A stretch of 64,000 nucleotides of DNA from CALAGJ01 sp964293305 (GCA_964293305.1 CAXYYO010000012.1:1-64000), one strand, 5' to 3'. Counted from the stretch's first letter, positions 8,539-18,454 are shown. Numbers and translations are program-made. The notes: a model not told the origin generated them from the letters alone.

Positions 8539-11103
8539 TTATTGAGTGCCCACATTTGAATCAATTGCTTTTTCTACTACATCAGATTTTCGATTTCCTT
8601 TCACCTTTTTCTCTAGTGCTTTTTCTTTAATCAGTATTGACACATCAGCACTATTCAGATATTGTATAATTGATAATGTTGTAGGTGTTTGATCAATAGA
8701 TTTTATTGAAACTGATACAGGCCTCATTGCAGCAATTGTTTCAGTGTTTTTTTTCTCAGATTGCATTTGATTTAAATGCACTGTTTCAAATCTTGCGTCA
8801 GCATTATAAGAAACTAATCCATTTTCCAATTGTTCATCTGCCCTGTTGGCAACAATATGCCACATAAAACTAACATTAGAAGTACCTTTTTGTAATTCCT
8901 TTACATCGAATCCAGTTACAGTTGCATTTGATACAAAAACCCCATTACAATCTCCATATAGTTGTACGAATACTTTTAGAGGGTGCTTGTCATTTACTAT
9001 AATATTTTTACTAAAGGTTGGATCTATGGATATATGAGAAAACCCCTTTACCAAACTACCCTTTCCATAATCTTCAAACAGAATTTCCGGTGCCTCAGGT
9101 GCATGTAATGCTACCCTTTGATTATTTTCATTTTTTACGATTGTAGAAACAGTACCAGTACCAATAATTTTATATGCAGTTCCAGCGGTACCAAGAGTTC
9201 CATCGCTCAAATAATTAACATAAACATCCCCAGCTGTTGCGGCATTAAACGTTTTTATAGCTGCTACACCTTGTGCTACAGATGTGGCATGGGCATATAC
9301 ACCATCTGTGGTTCCTGTAAATGCGCCTCCACTACCAGCAGGGTCTGTTTGTAATACAGCTCCGTTACCAACACCCACCATACCTGTACCAGTACTGGCA
9401 GATGCTGCTGCATATACAGCAGTAGTACTGCCACTAAATGCTCCTCCAGAACCTCCAGCAAGAGTAGCGGCTGTTCCATTATTACCAACTCCAATAATAC
9501 CAGTACCAGAAGCAATAGTAGATGCAACAGCATATACACCGGTATTTGTGCTAAAAAATGTTCCCCCAGATCCACCAGTAAGTAAGGTGCCAATATTGCC
9601 ACCATTACCAACTGCAACTACCCCATTACCTGAAGTGGCATTAACCCCTCTTCCATATATACCAACAGTTTCACCACCAAAAGCTCCACCTGAACCAACC
9701 GTTAATGTACTTAAACCGCTGTTGTTTCCTACTCCTATTACACCAGTGCTATTTGATGCTGCAGTTGCAAGACCATAAGCACCTGTAGTAACTCCAGTAA
9801 AAGCTCCTCCCGATCCTCCAGAAAGTGTTCCAACCGTACCACTATTATTACCAGCCCCAACAATGCCAGTTCCAGTTGCTACTGTGGTAGCATAACCAAA
9901 CACACCGGTTGTAGCGCCAAGAAATGTGCCTCCGGAACCACCACTTAAAGTCGTTATTGTACCCGTATTATTACCAAGTGATATTATACCATTGCCAGAG
10001 GCTGTTGTTTTTGCTAACGAGAATGTTCCTGTGCCTGTTCCTGTAAATGCGCCTCCTGAACCTGTAGTTAAATAAGTACCAGTAGCATTATTTCCAGCTC
10101 CAAAAACGGCGGTACCAGTACCATTACCGTTATATGCAAATACTGCAAATCCAGCATTTTGACCAGTTGTAGCTTCAAGCCCATTTCCACCATTCGAATT
10201 ATTATTAGCACTATTTTCTGCAAAAATTGCACTGCCATTTGACTGAGTATTTTCTCCATACATTCCATACCCATACCTGTTTCCGGTTAAACCGTATATT
10301 CCACTTCCAACATTGATTAGTATTGTTCCTCCGGAAGTATTATTAATTGCCCGGAGCGCATCTGCAGAAGAGTTGTTCGTTGCAAAATATCCTCCGAGAC
10401 CTACTGTGGCCAAACCCTCAATTGCGGGAAAACTTGACGAACCATTTGTAGCAGTTGCAACCATTCCAGGTGAAGTTGAATTTGCTGTTGTAAAATATGC
10501 AGGTGGATTTGTAACAGTTGCTCCAGCTATGGTTATTGTACCCACATAGCCCAAATAAGCATTTTGATTAGTTGAAATATTACCACGTATTGCGTATGAG
10601 CCAGTTGACGTACTCGTGGAAGTTACATTTAGACCATTCAATGATGCACCAGCTATCGTAACCCTTTCAGTAGCGCTTGGCGCTAAGTTTATTCCAATGC
10701 TTGTATTGTTATCTCTAATGAGTCCGATGCCTTGTGCTGTTGCAGATATCCATCTTGTTACGTAATCCGCAGTACCATTTCCAGTAATTTGGGTCAAAGC
10801 TGTCCATGCTAAACCTGTCCAAATATATAAGCCAATTCCACTACCACCTGTAATACTGCTATTTGTATTATAAACCACTGTTCCTTCCAAAAGGCTAATA
10901 GGCAACGGTGATGAACTTGAAATTGTAGCAAGAAATATTCTTGGAAAGGCCAAACCTTTATTGGTTGTTTCCAATTCAAGTATGGAACCAGCATTTATTG
11001 TGCTAGCATTATCTCCTAACTTCAATTGAGCAGAGGCTGTCTGAGGTATTAAAATTAAAAACATTAAGGCAGATGAACACATCCAGCAGGTAAGTATTTT
11101 CAT
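8539..11103 (-). CDS. Large glycine-rich repeat surface protein
   Basis: The 854-residue protein has a signal peptide (MKILTCWMCSSALMFLILIPQTASAQ). Its middle holds seven GSGG[AT]F units, at residues 348, 389, 430, 470, 511, 551 and 590, about 40 residues apart. Each is followed by a T.GVYG-like strand and a G.G..GVGN strand, suggesting a beta-solenoid or fibre-like rod. The C-terminal part (RVALHAPEAPEILFEDYG, VFVQLYGDCNGVFVSN, MWHIVANRADE) looks like a conserved cap. There is no recognisable T9SS sorting domain, unlike its operon partner. It may be a structural surface fibre (inference). Confidence 0.8.
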   Translation of the reverse strand: MKILTCWMCSSALMFLILIPQTASAQLKLGDNASTINAGSILELETTNKGLAFPRIFLATISSSSPLPISLLEGTVVYNTNSSITGGSGIGLYIWTGLAWTALTQITGNGTADYVTRWISATAQGIGLIRDNNTSIGINLAPSATERVTIAGASLNGLNVTSTSTSTGSYAIRGNISTNQNAYLGYVGTITIAGATVTNPPAYFTTANSTSPGMVATATNGSSSFPAIEGLATVGLGGYFATNNSSADALRAINNTSGGTILINVGSGIYGLTGNRYGYGMYGENTQSNGSAIFAENSANNNSNGGNGLEATTGQNAGFAVFAYNGNGTGTAVFGAGNNATGTYLTTGSGGAFTGTGTGTFSLAKTTASGNGIISLGNNTGTITTLSGGSGGTFLGATTGVFGYATTVATGTGIVGAGNNSGTVGTLSGGSGGAFTGVTTGAYGLATAASNSTGVIGVGNNSGLSTLTVGSGGAFGGETVGIYGRGVNATSGNGVVAVGNGGNIGTLLTGGSGGTFFSTNTGVYAVASTIASGTGIIGVGNNGTAATLAGGSGGAFSGSTTAVYAAASASTGTGMVGVGNGAVLQTDPAGSGGAFTGTTDGVYAHATSVAQGVAAIKTFNAATAGDVYVNYLSDGTLGTAGTAYKIIGTGTVSTIVKNENNQRVALHAPEAPEILFEDYGKGSLVKGFSHISIDPTFSKNIIVNDKHPLKVFVQLYGDCNGVFVSNATVTGFDVKELQKGTSNVSFMWHIVANRADEQLENGLVSYNADARFETVHLNQMQSEKKNTETIAAMRPVSVSIKSIDQTPTTLSIIQYLNSADVSILIKEKALEKKVKGNRKSDVVEKAIDSNVGTQ
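9297..10061 (-). repeat. Tandem coding repeats of about 120 bp (seven GSGG[AT]F units)
   Basis: The repeat block encodes seven copies of a roughly 40-residue unit with spacings of 39-41 residues. At DNA level the copies diverge in third positions, so they are old or under selection at protein level. Long open frames on the opposite strand across this block are a by-product of the glycine- and threonine-rich coding pattern. Confidence 0.75.
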
Positions 11104-11548
11104 TTTGCTTTTTTTATAGTGCGAAATAATTGCAAGTTTGCAAAATATGAATTTTAGTTATAAGATCTAGACTTTAAACTTGCTGGCAATCAAAAATGAA
11201 TTAAAAACTATTAAAAATATCAACCATTTTTTTTATTATCCGCAATACCCAGATTTAATATTTTAAATACACTATCATTCAATGAGTCTTCGTTACTTTA
11301 GGATTATATAATTATGGTACTGTGAATGCAATCCGAAAGATAGCGTGTATAAATTAGATATTGATAGAAATTTATTCTGATGCTTTTCAACTCTTTTCAA
11401 AATTAAGCAGGTAGCACTTTAACTTCGCTTCAAAAGAAGAATTCAAATTTTCCACGAATCACAAACCTATTCTAAAGATATTTTCTTAAAAAATAAATCG
11501 ACATAAAAAATTCTTTTAATTTACCCGCACTTCAATTATATATAAAAT
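11104..11548. other. Divergent intergenic region, no gene seen
   Basis: These 445 bp separate the repeat-protein operon (leftward) from the ATP-grasp gene (rightward) and so must hold both promoters. I found no exact TAnnTTTG element facing either gene, only a near match close to 11140 on the minus strand. No hairpin, RNA gene or plausible ORF is evident. Confidence 0.5.
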
Positions 11549-13117
11549 ATGTACAATCCATTTTCAGGTAATGAAATAAAGCGTTCATTTATCAAATCCT
11601 TTACTGCCCCGCAGCCGGGTAGCAGGATAGAAAAAGAAACATTTCACGACCAACAATTGAAATTGGCTCACCAATATAAACATGCTTTCCCGGATCCGCA
11701 TGCTACTAAAACTATTGTAATTGTGCCTTCTCTTACTTTAGAAAGAGAGATGCTCAAACATCTATATGGACATGTACACTACGAAGAGCGATTACTCTGT
11801 ATGCTCATGCTATTGCGTATGCCTGAAACACGTGTGGTGTATGTAACCAGTGTACCAATAGATGAAGTTATTATTGATTATTATCTTTCTCTATTACCCG
11901 GCATTACAAGTTATCACGCCAGAAAAAGGCTTACCCTTTTAAGTTGCTTTGATGCCACTTCTTATGCCTTAACAGAAAAAGTACTCAAGAGGCCACGCTT
12001 AGTGGAGCGAATTAGAAATTCCATTCATGATAAAAGTCAGTCTCATTTAGTATGCTTCAATGTAACTGAATTGGAGCGCACACTTGCAGTAGAGCTCGGT
12101 ATTCCGCTTTTTGGTTGTGATCCTGACCTTAATCATTGGGGTACAAAAACAGGAAGCAGAGAAATTTTTAAAGAATGTAATATTCTTTATCCTGATGGAG
12201 TTGAAGACATAAGTAGCAGGGAGGAAACAGTAAAAGCACTTACTGCATTAAAACAAAAATACCCCAACTTACGTAAGGCTGTAGTAAAAATGAATGATGG
12301 TTTTAGTGGTGAGGGCAATAGCTTTTTTAATTATCAAGATTTACCAGTAAATGATAAATTAGAACAAGCAATTAGCGACCAATTGGAGCAACGTATAATA
12401 CCCGTATTGGCCGAAATGCCCGCCCATGTATTTCTTCAAAAAATGTACGAAATGCATGGAGTGGTGGAGGAATTTATAGAAGGGGATTATAAAACATCCC
12501 CGAGTGTGCAGTGCCGCATCAATCCAGACTTTACGTATGATGTATTGAGCAGCCATGACCAGGTATTAGATGAAGAAACAGGCCAAGTATTTCAGGGTGC
12601 TTTTTTCCCTGCTATACCGGACTATGCTGTAGGCTTAGGCTACGCAGGAGGTTTGGTATCAAAGGCCTTGAAAAGTAAAGGATGCATTGGAAGATACAGT
12701 GTTGACTTTTTGAGCGTGAAGCGCAATGGCGAATGGTTAAATTATGCTATAGAAATAAATCTGCGCAAAGGCGGCACCACACATCCATATCTTATTCTTC
12801 AATTTCTAACAGATGGCGCATATAATCCTGATACAGGGATTTATACAACAAAAGGAGGTCAGGAGCGTCATTATTTTGCCAGCGATAATTTAAAGAGTGA
12901 AGCATACAGAAGTCTTACCCCACACGATTTAATTGACATAGCAATGTATCATCATTTACTGTATGATGCCACAAAGCAGGAAGGCGTTATGTTTCACATG
13001 CTGGGGGCACTTTCACATTATGGAAAATTAGGCTGCGTTTGTATTGCCGACACCCGTGAAAAGGCTTTTGGCTTCTACCAAAAAGTGATTGAAGTACTTG
13101 ATGTGGAATGCTCATAA
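11549..13117 (+). CDS. ATP-grasp ligase with PGM1-like architecture
   Basis: The 522-residue protein resembles PGM1-related peptide ligases: a pre-ATP-grasp region, a central ATP-grasp fold and a PGM1-type C-terminal segment. Supporting stretches are TIVIVPSLTLEREML near the N-terminus, KAVVKMNDGFSGEGN (a nucleotide-binding Lys and glycine loop near residue 247), VVEEFIEGD, INLRKGGTTHPYLIL (metal-binding Glu/Asn), and HYGKLGCVCIADTREKA at the end. Such enzymes join a carboxylate to an amine using ATP. No precursor peptide or biosynthetic partner lies next to it, so the substrate is unknown. It is a single-gene unit. Confidence 0.75.
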   Translation: MYNPFSGNEIKRSFIKSFTAPQPGSRIEKETFHDQQLKLAHQYKHAFPDPHATKTIVIVPSLTLEREMLKHLYGHVHYEERLLCMLMLLRMPETRVVYVTSVPIDEVIIDYYLSLLPGITSYHARKRLTLLSCFDATSYALTEKVLKRPRLVERIRNSIHDKSQSHLVCFNVTELERTLAVELGIPLFGCDPDLNHWGTKTGSREIFKECNILYPDGVEDISSREETVKALTALKQKYPNLRKAVVKMNDGFSGEGNSFFNYQDLPVNDKLEQAISDQLEQRIIPVLAEMPAHVFLQKMYEMHGVVEEFIEGDYKTSPSVQCRINPDFTYDVLSSHDQVLDEETGQVFQGAFFPAIPDYAVGLGYAGGLVSKALKSKGCIGRYSVDFLSVKRNGEWLNYAIEINLRKGGTTHPYLILQFLTDGAYNPDTGIYTTKGGQERHYFASDNLKSEAYRSLTPHDLIDIAMYHHLLYDATKQEGVMFHMLGALSHYGKLGCVCIADTREKAFGFYQKVIEVLDVECS

Positions 13118-13256
13118 TACTTCGTTTATTATAAAGTATGTCTTCGTGAAAATATCTTGATGGGCCCTCTATAGCTTAGGTGTAGATTATCAATAAACTT
13201 ATACTTCACCGAGTATAAATGCAGCTTCATTAAAACGATTAAAGTTGAATTTTCGA

Positions 13257-15086
13257 CTATTTTATTTGTTTTAAAATAAGTGCACTCAAGGGTTTTATGG
13301 TTATTTTATTGTTATACGATTTTCCAGTCAATAGATCATAAAATTGATGGCCCTCTTTATACAGAAAATATTGATTTTCCTTACTGTTATTACAAAGTAC
13401 TAAAATACTTTCCACTTCATTTTCTCTTTTATAAGCAAGTAAATTTTTCCCTCCGGGGATGAATACAATATTGCCATCCATCAGCACTTTATTCTCTTTT
13501 CTGATCTGTATCAATTTTTTATACCAATCATATTGATTCTTATTAAAACCAGTAGCATCATATTTTGAAGGAGTCGATAAAAAATTATTCCGATTTTCTT
13601 TTTCAAATTCGTATTCCGGCCACCAGAGTGGTTTGCGGCAGTCAGGGTCGTCAGCACCCCACATACCCATTTCTTCCCCATTCCATATTTGAGGTGCCCC
13701 GATGCTGGTAAATAAATGTACCAGATATAGCTTAACTCGTTGGTATGTTTCTCTGTTTGGTTTGCCAGTTATATATGCTGCATTTTCAGATGAGTTTGAT
13801 TTAAATTTATACTTATTTGGATTTGCAAAGCAAGTGAGTAATCGAGGTGCATCATGAGAACTTGACACATTCATCATAGCATATCGATTAGCTTCTCTAA
13901 GTCTGTTCCACTCAAATTGTAAGCTATCTGCTAGTTCATTTGCGGTGATGTTGTACGCTGTATTTGCAAAAAAATACCTTGCAGGTTTATATGCTTGATA
14001 AAACATAACTGCATCAAAAATATCCCCCTGTGTATAGGGTGCAGGGTTCATCAAATTCTCCGGCCAAGTTTCCCACCATATTTCACCCACTAAGTATGCA
14101 TCAGGGTTGAAAGCTCTTACCATTTTTCTAAAATCCCTCCAAAATTGTAAGCCAATTTGATCTGCCACATCTAACCTAAAGCCATCAATGCCTTTAGTCT
14201 TATCACCATTTGGCGAAAGCCACCTTTGCGAAACAGAAAATATATGTGCTTTGGTACCAGCATTTATATCACCTTCATAAGGATGACCATTTATTCTTGT
14301 TGTTGTAATATCAGTTTTCTTCAACTCTGGCAAACTTTCTACATTTAACCAACCTTTATACTTAAATTCATTGTCTGTAGTAGCTGCATCATCAAAAGAA
14401 ATGATGTCATACCAATCTTTATAAACAGAAGCAGATTGATTTTTTAAAATGTCCTGCCACGCCCAAAATGAAGTACCTGTATGATTCCAACTAAAATCCA
14501 TAATCACTTTCATGCCACGCAGATGTATTTCTTCCACTAGTTGTAAAAATAGTTTGTCAGCAGAGGTCCATACCCATGTGGTAGAATCAGCCGGGTTTTC
14601 ATTTTTCATCAATTCAATATCACCAGCAGGGTCCGGGCCAAAATGTATATCTATATGATGATAATTTCTTGCATCATATTTATGCAATGAAGCGGCATCA
14701 TTTATTGGGTTTAGAAATATTGCATTGATGCCCAGTGTTTTTAAATAATCCAGTTTATTGATAATGCCTTGTAGATCCCCGCCATAGCGCCGATACTGCA
14801 ACATATAGTGAAAAGATCTCTCACTATGGACAGCCCAGGATTCTTGTTGATACCAGTTTTGTGTCCAGAGCGTAATGCTCCAATCTTTAGGAGTAAACAT
14901 ACTTATTGCCGGAGATTCTATACTTGCTGATGTTGGATCATTCTTTGTATCTCCATTGTAAAATCTTTCTGTAAAAATCTGGTACCAAATAGCTTCTTTG
15001 GCCCATGAAGGTGGGGCCTCAAAGGGCGTTTGAGACATAACTGTTTTGTTGATTAAAAATATCAGGAAGAGAAAAAAGAATTTCAT
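13257..15086 (-). CDS. Exported glycoside hydrolase family 13 (alpha-amylase/cyclomaltodextrinase-like)
   Basis: The 609-residue enzyme has a signal peptide (MKFFFLFLIFLINKTVMSQ). All four GH13 regions are present: DFSWNHTG (I), GFRLDVADQ with the nucleophile Asp (II), YLVGEIWWE with the acid/base Glu (III) and SSSHDAPR with the transition-state Asp (IV). EAIWYQIFTERFYNGD and YGGDLQGIINKLDYL resemble neopullulanase/cyclomaltodextrinase types. The expected substrate is an alpha-glucan or maltooligosaccharide in the periplasm. No SusC/SusD pair is adjacent, so it is not in a classical polysaccharide locus. ATG at 15086 is chosen over an upstream one because it gives the signal peptide. Confidence 0.88.
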   Translation of the reverse strand: MKFFFLFLIFLINKTVMSQTPFEAPPSWAKEAIWYQIFTERFYNGDTKNDPTSASIESPAISMFTPKDWSITLWTQNWYQQESWAVHSERSFHYMLQYRRYGGDLQGIINKLDYLKTLGINAIFLNPINDAASLHKYDARNYHHIDIHFGPDPAGDIELMKNENPADSTTWVWTSADKLFLQLVEEIHLRGMKVIMDFSWNHTGTSFWAWQDILKNQSASVYKDWYDIISFDDAATTDNEFKYKGWLNVESLPELKKTDITTTRINGHPYEGDINAGTKAHIFSVSQRWLSPNGDKTKGIDGFRLDVADQIGLQFWRDFRKMVRAFNPDAYLVGEIWWETWPENLMNPAPYTQGDIFDAVMFYQAYKPARYFFANTAYNITANELADSLQFEWNRLREANRYAMMNVSSSHDAPRLLTCFANPNKYKFKSNSSENAAYITGKPNRETYQRVKLYLVHLFTSIGAPQIWNGEEMGMWGADDPDCRKPLWWPEYEFEKENRNNFLSTPSKYDATGFNKNQYDWYKKLIQIRKENKVLMDGNIVFIPGGKNLLAYKRENEVESILVLCNNSKENQYFLYKEGHQFYDLLTGKSYNNKITIKPLSALILKQIK

Positions 15087-15191
15087 TGTAAAAAAAATTT
15101 GAATACGATTTTTTAATTTGATTTTATTGAGCAAAATAATATTTCCAATTGTATAAAATTGAAACAATTCTATAGCACTAAAATAGCATTT

Positions 15192-16415
15192 TTAAATGCA
15201 TTTTGAAATGGCTTTTGCTGCTACATAACTACTACTCCATGCATATTGAAAATTAAAGCCACCAGTTACTCCATCTACATCTGTTATTTCTCCTGCAAAA
15301 AACAAATCCTTCATCAATTTACTTTCCATAGTGGCGGCATTAATTTCAGAAAGATTTATGCCTCCACTGGTTACAAATTCTTCTTTATAAGTTGTTTTCC
15401 CCATCACATCACAATTATATTGCGTAAGCATTTGAATCAGTGTATTTTTTTGTTTGGCGGTTACAGAAGCCCAATTTACATCGGGTAGAATTGCTGATTC
15501 ATTCAAAAAATATTGCCATAATCTATTGGGAAGATTCAAGGGATTTTTTCCAAATATTTTTTGCTTCGCAAAATGTTGTTGCCATAGGGGAAACTCTTGC
15601 TGTATTTGGCTTGTGCTATAATCAGGTATCCAATTGATGCATATACTAAATTGATAATTTTTTTCAGCCAGAAATCTTGCAGCCCATGCAGAAAGTTTTA
15701 ATACAGCCGGCCCACTGAACCCCCAATGTGTAATCAACAGTGGCCCCTGATGCTTAAAATTTGATCCTGAAATTTGTATTTGTACGGCGTTAACTGATAC
15801 ACCCATCAAAGCGCAAATGCTATGACCCGGTGTGTTGAATGTAAACAAACTAGGTACGGGCATTGCAATACTATGGCCTGTTGATTTTATCCAATCAAAT
15901 AAAAAAGATTTGGGATAGCCGCCAGATGCAATACAGACATAATCTGCAGTCATCATTCCCTGATTGGTTTCTATGGAAAAATGATTTTGCTCTTTCTTTA
16001 TATTTTTTACTTCTGTATTGTATTGTAGTTGGACCCGATGCCTATTCATTTCAGCAATGAATGTGTCAATTATGGTTTGCGCATTGTCTGTAATGGGAAA
16101 CATACGCCCATCTGCTTCTGTTTTTAGCACTACCCCTCTTTCTGCAAACCAACTAATAGTGTCTGAGGGACCAAACTGATAAAACAATTTTTTTAAAAAA
16201 TTTCTACCCCGTGGATAGTGCTGAAGCAGGTACTCAATATCCTTACAATTATGTGTTACATTACAACGGCCACCGCCACTAATCTTTACTTTTTGTAAAA
16301 TCCTGCTTGTTTTTTCTACAATTAAAACCTGAAGTTTAGGCTGAAGCATTGCAGCATTTATTGCGCAGAAAAAACCTGCTGCTCCTCCTCCAATTACAAT
16401 CAGTTTTTTTTGCAT
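15192..16415 (-). CDS. HI0933/YhiN-family NAD(P)/FAD-dependent oxidoreductase
   Basis: The 407-residue flavoprotein starts with a Rossmann motif (VIGGGAAGFFCAINAA). It contains KISGGGRCNVTHNC, ASGGYPKSFLFDW and VTSGGINLSEI, and ends with FAGEITDVDGVTGGFNFQYA. These are the signatures of the HI0933 (BaiN/YhiN) family. Members are soluble FAD proteins whose physiological substrate is mostly unknown. The gene has its own start (ATG at 16415) and a 24-bp gap to the GH13 upstream region, with no evident functional link to its neighbours. Confidence 0.88.
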   Translation of the reverse strand: MQKKLIVIGGGAAGFFCAINAAMLQPKLQVLIVEKTSRILQKVKISGGGRCNVTHNCKDIEYLLQHYPRGRNFLKKLFYQFGPSDTISWFAERGVVLKTEADGRMFPITDNAQTIIDTFIAEMNRHRVQLQYNTEVKNIKKEQNHFSIETNQGMMTADYVCIASGGYPKSFLFDWIKSTGHSIAMPVPSLFTFNTPGHSICALMGVSVNAVQIQISGSNFKHQGPLLITHWGFSGPAVLKLSAWAARFLAEKNYQFSICINWIPDYSTSQIQQEFPLWQQHFAKQKIFGKNPLNLPNRLWQYFLNESAILPDVNWASVTAKQKNTLIQMLTQYNCDVMGKTTYKEEFVTSGGINLSEINAATMESKLMKDLFFAGEITDVDGVTGGFNFQYAWSSSYVAAKAISKCI

Positions 16416-16503
16416 GTATAGTTAGGGTAATTTATAAAATGATGTAGAGTTTTTGGTACATGAAAATCATCATCTAAATTGATTTTTTTTAAAGTTGATC
16501 CTT

Positions 16504-16527
16504 CATTGCGAGGAGGAACGACGAAGC
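16504..16527. repeat. REP-like palindromic remnant
   Basis: The stretch reads cattgcgagg, a short spacer, then aacgacgaagc. It resembles the widespread REP-type element with CATTGCGAGG and a GAAGC half. Here the usual CAATC end is lost, so it may be a degenerate single copy. It sits between the ABC exporter stop and the YhiN-like start. Only one copy was noticed in this window. Confidence 0.3.
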
Positions 16528-16535
16528 TAAATAAA

Positions 16536-18344
16536 TTATTTCACTTCTTGCATTTCAACTAATTTATGATAGATTCCTTTTTCTACTAGCAAGCTGTCAT
16601 GCGTGCCACGTTCTGCAATTTTTCCTTTTTGTAAAACAATAATTTCATCTGCATGCCGTATGGTACTTAGCCTGTGGGCAATTACAATAGATGTTCTGTT
16701 TTGCATCATATTATTAATGGCATCCTGTACTAATCTTTCACTTTCGGTATCCAAAGAGGATGTAGCTTCATCCAGTATCAATATGGGTGGATTTTTTAGC
16801 ACGGCACGTGCAATGGTGAGCCTTTGTCTTTCTCCGCCACTCAGCTTACTTCCTCTGTCGCCAATCATTTCATCAAAACCTTTTTCCTTTTTCATGATGA
16901 ATTGATATGCATTGGCCACTTTAGCAGCAGCTATTATTTCATTGATAGTAGCACCGGGTTTGCCCAATGCAATATTATTTGCAATAGTGTCATTAAATAA
17001 TATGGGCTCCTGAGTTACAATACTTATTTGCTTTCGTAGGCTGAGTAAGCTATAATCTTTGATATCTACATCATCAATTTTTATAGACCCATGGCTGGTA
17101 TCATGAAATCTTGGCAACAGATCTGCCAATGTACTTTTACCGGCACCGCTACTGCCTACTAATGCAATTGTTTTCCCTTTCTTTATTTCTAAATTAATAT
17201 CATCTAGTATGAGATGATCTTGGTATTTGAAGCAAACTTTTTGAAATGAAATGCTTTTTGAAAAAGAAGACATTTCCACAGCATTTTCTTTTTCTTGAAC
17301 GGTAACAGGCGCATCTAATATTTCTCTTATTCTTTCTATGGTGGCAGCACCTCTCTGTACATTAAAGGATGCTGTATTTAGTGCTTTAAATGGATTTATG
17401 ACTAGGGCAAACAAGGCAATATATGTAATGAACTCACTGGGTTGCAATACACTGCCTTGCAGTACTAACCGCCCTCCAAACCATAATACACCACATAATA
17501 TACAAACACCCAAAAACTCTGACACCGGGCTTCCTAAATCTTTTCGAAATAATATTTTATTTTTTGTTTCATACAACTCCTGAGTGAGATCATTGTATTT
17601 TTTTATTTGACTCTTTTCAGCCGTAAATGCTTTGATGATTCTTAATCCACTTAAAGTTTCTTCCAAGTGACTTAATATATGACCCCATTTTACCTGTGCT
17701 GTATTTGTTTGCTTTTTTAAATTGCGCCCAATGCGCCCCACCAAATAACCACTTACAGGTAAAAAAACAATAACGAATAATGTAAGCTGTGGGCTAATCA
17801 AAAATAGTCCTACTAAAATACCAATAATATTTAATGGCTCTTTTACAAGCCCATCTAATGCGGCATTGATGGAGGATTCCAGTTCTGCCACATCAGAACT
17901 GCTCCTGCTTAGAATATCCCCTTTTCTTTGCTCCGTAAAATATCCAACTGGTAGCTCAAGTATCTTGTTATACAATGCCCTGTTGTATTTTCTTGATACA
18001 GAATTTCTGATAGGTGTAAGACAGTAGTTGGAGAAATATAGAAATAAGTTCTTTAAAAAAACGGTGATGACTATGAATAGGCAAATAAGCCCTAATGCGC
18101 TTATTTTTCCCTGATCTTCTATTACATTTTGTAGGTAATTATACAATACAGACTTCATATCTGTAGAAGTAGTTGGTGCTGAGGATGTTGATAAAACATC
18201 AGAAAAAATAAGATCCAAAAAAGGCATAAGCATACCCACAGAAAATAACCCAAACAGTACTGATAATATTGTTGAAATAATGTACAGCCATACGTTTGAT
18301 TGAAAGCCCTCTATATAATTAAATATGACTTTTATTCGCTTCAT
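16536..18344 (-). CDS. MsbA-type ABC exporter (fused permease and ATPase)
   Basis: The 602-residue half-transporter has six predicted membrane helices in residues about 15-320 and an ATPase domain from about 360. The ATPase has Walker A GSSGAGKSTL, Q-loop IVTQEP, signature LSGGERQRL, Walker B ILILDEATSSLD and the H-loop IAHRLSTI. This is the organisation of MsbA/lipid and multidrug exporters, which act as homodimers in the inner membrane. Lipid A-core flipping is possible but not shown by the sequence. Flanking genes give no further hint. Confidence 0.88.
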   Translation of the reverse strand: MKRIKVIFNYIEGFQSNVWLYIISTILSVLFGLFSVGMLMPFLDLIFSDVLSTSSAPTTSTDMKSVLYNYLQNVIEDQGKISALGLICLFIVITVFLKNLFLYFSNYCLTPIRNSVSRKYNRALYNKILELPVGYFTEQRKGDILSRSSSDVAELESSINAALDGLVKEPLNIIGILVGLFLISPQLTLFVIVFLPVSGYLVGRIGRNLKKQTNTAQVKWGHILSHLEETLSGLRIIKAFTAEKSQIKKYNDLTQELYETKNKILFRKDLGSPVSEFLGVCILCGVLWFGGRLVLQGSVLQPSEFITYIALFALVINPFKALNTASFNVQRGAATIERIREILDAPVTVQEKENAVEMSSFSKSISFQKVCFKYQDHLILDDINLEIKKGKTIALVGSSGAGKSTLADLLPRFHDTSHGSIKIDDVDIKDYSLLSLRKQISIVTQEPILFNDTIANNIALGKPGATINEIIAAAKVANAYQFIMKKEKGFDEMIGDRGSKLSGGERQRLTIARAVLKNPPILILDEATSSLDTESERLVQDAINNMMQNRTSIVIAHRLSTIRHADEIIVLQKGKIAERGTHDSLLVEKGIYHKLVEMQEVK

Positions 18345-18397
18345 GCATTATAATAATTACAATTTACAAAAGGAAGCTACTTGTTTTAACAAAGCTT

Positions 18398-18405
18398 TAC
18401 CTTTG
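18398..18405 (+). promoter_or_regulatory. Putative -7 promoter element for rbfA
   Basis: TACCTTTG matches the Bacteroidota consensus TAnnTTTG exactly and lies 49 bp before the rbfA start. A TTG at 18381-18383 could be the -33 element, though its spacing is short. The surrounding CTTTAC and GTAAAG form a small palindrome. Confidence 0.5.
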
Positions 18406-18454
18406 TAAAGGTGGGCAAAGTAAGTACATTTACACCCAACAAAATGATAGTATA

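Noticed and set aside
9276..9778. Long open frames on both strands inside the glycine-rich repeat gene
   Set aside because: They come from the regular Gly/Thr/Ala coding pattern; translations are low-complexity (Leu/Val or Pro/Val runs) without leaders or family features.
9297..10061. CRISPR-like repeat array
   Set aside because: The repeats are in frame, about 120 bp apart, diverged at third positions, and encode a protein domain; there are no short constant repeats with unique spacers.
13199..13218. 7-bp stem between the ATP-grasp and GH13 gene ends
   Set aside because: The stem (ttatact/agtataa) is A+T-rich and lacks a T tract, so it was not listed as a terminator.
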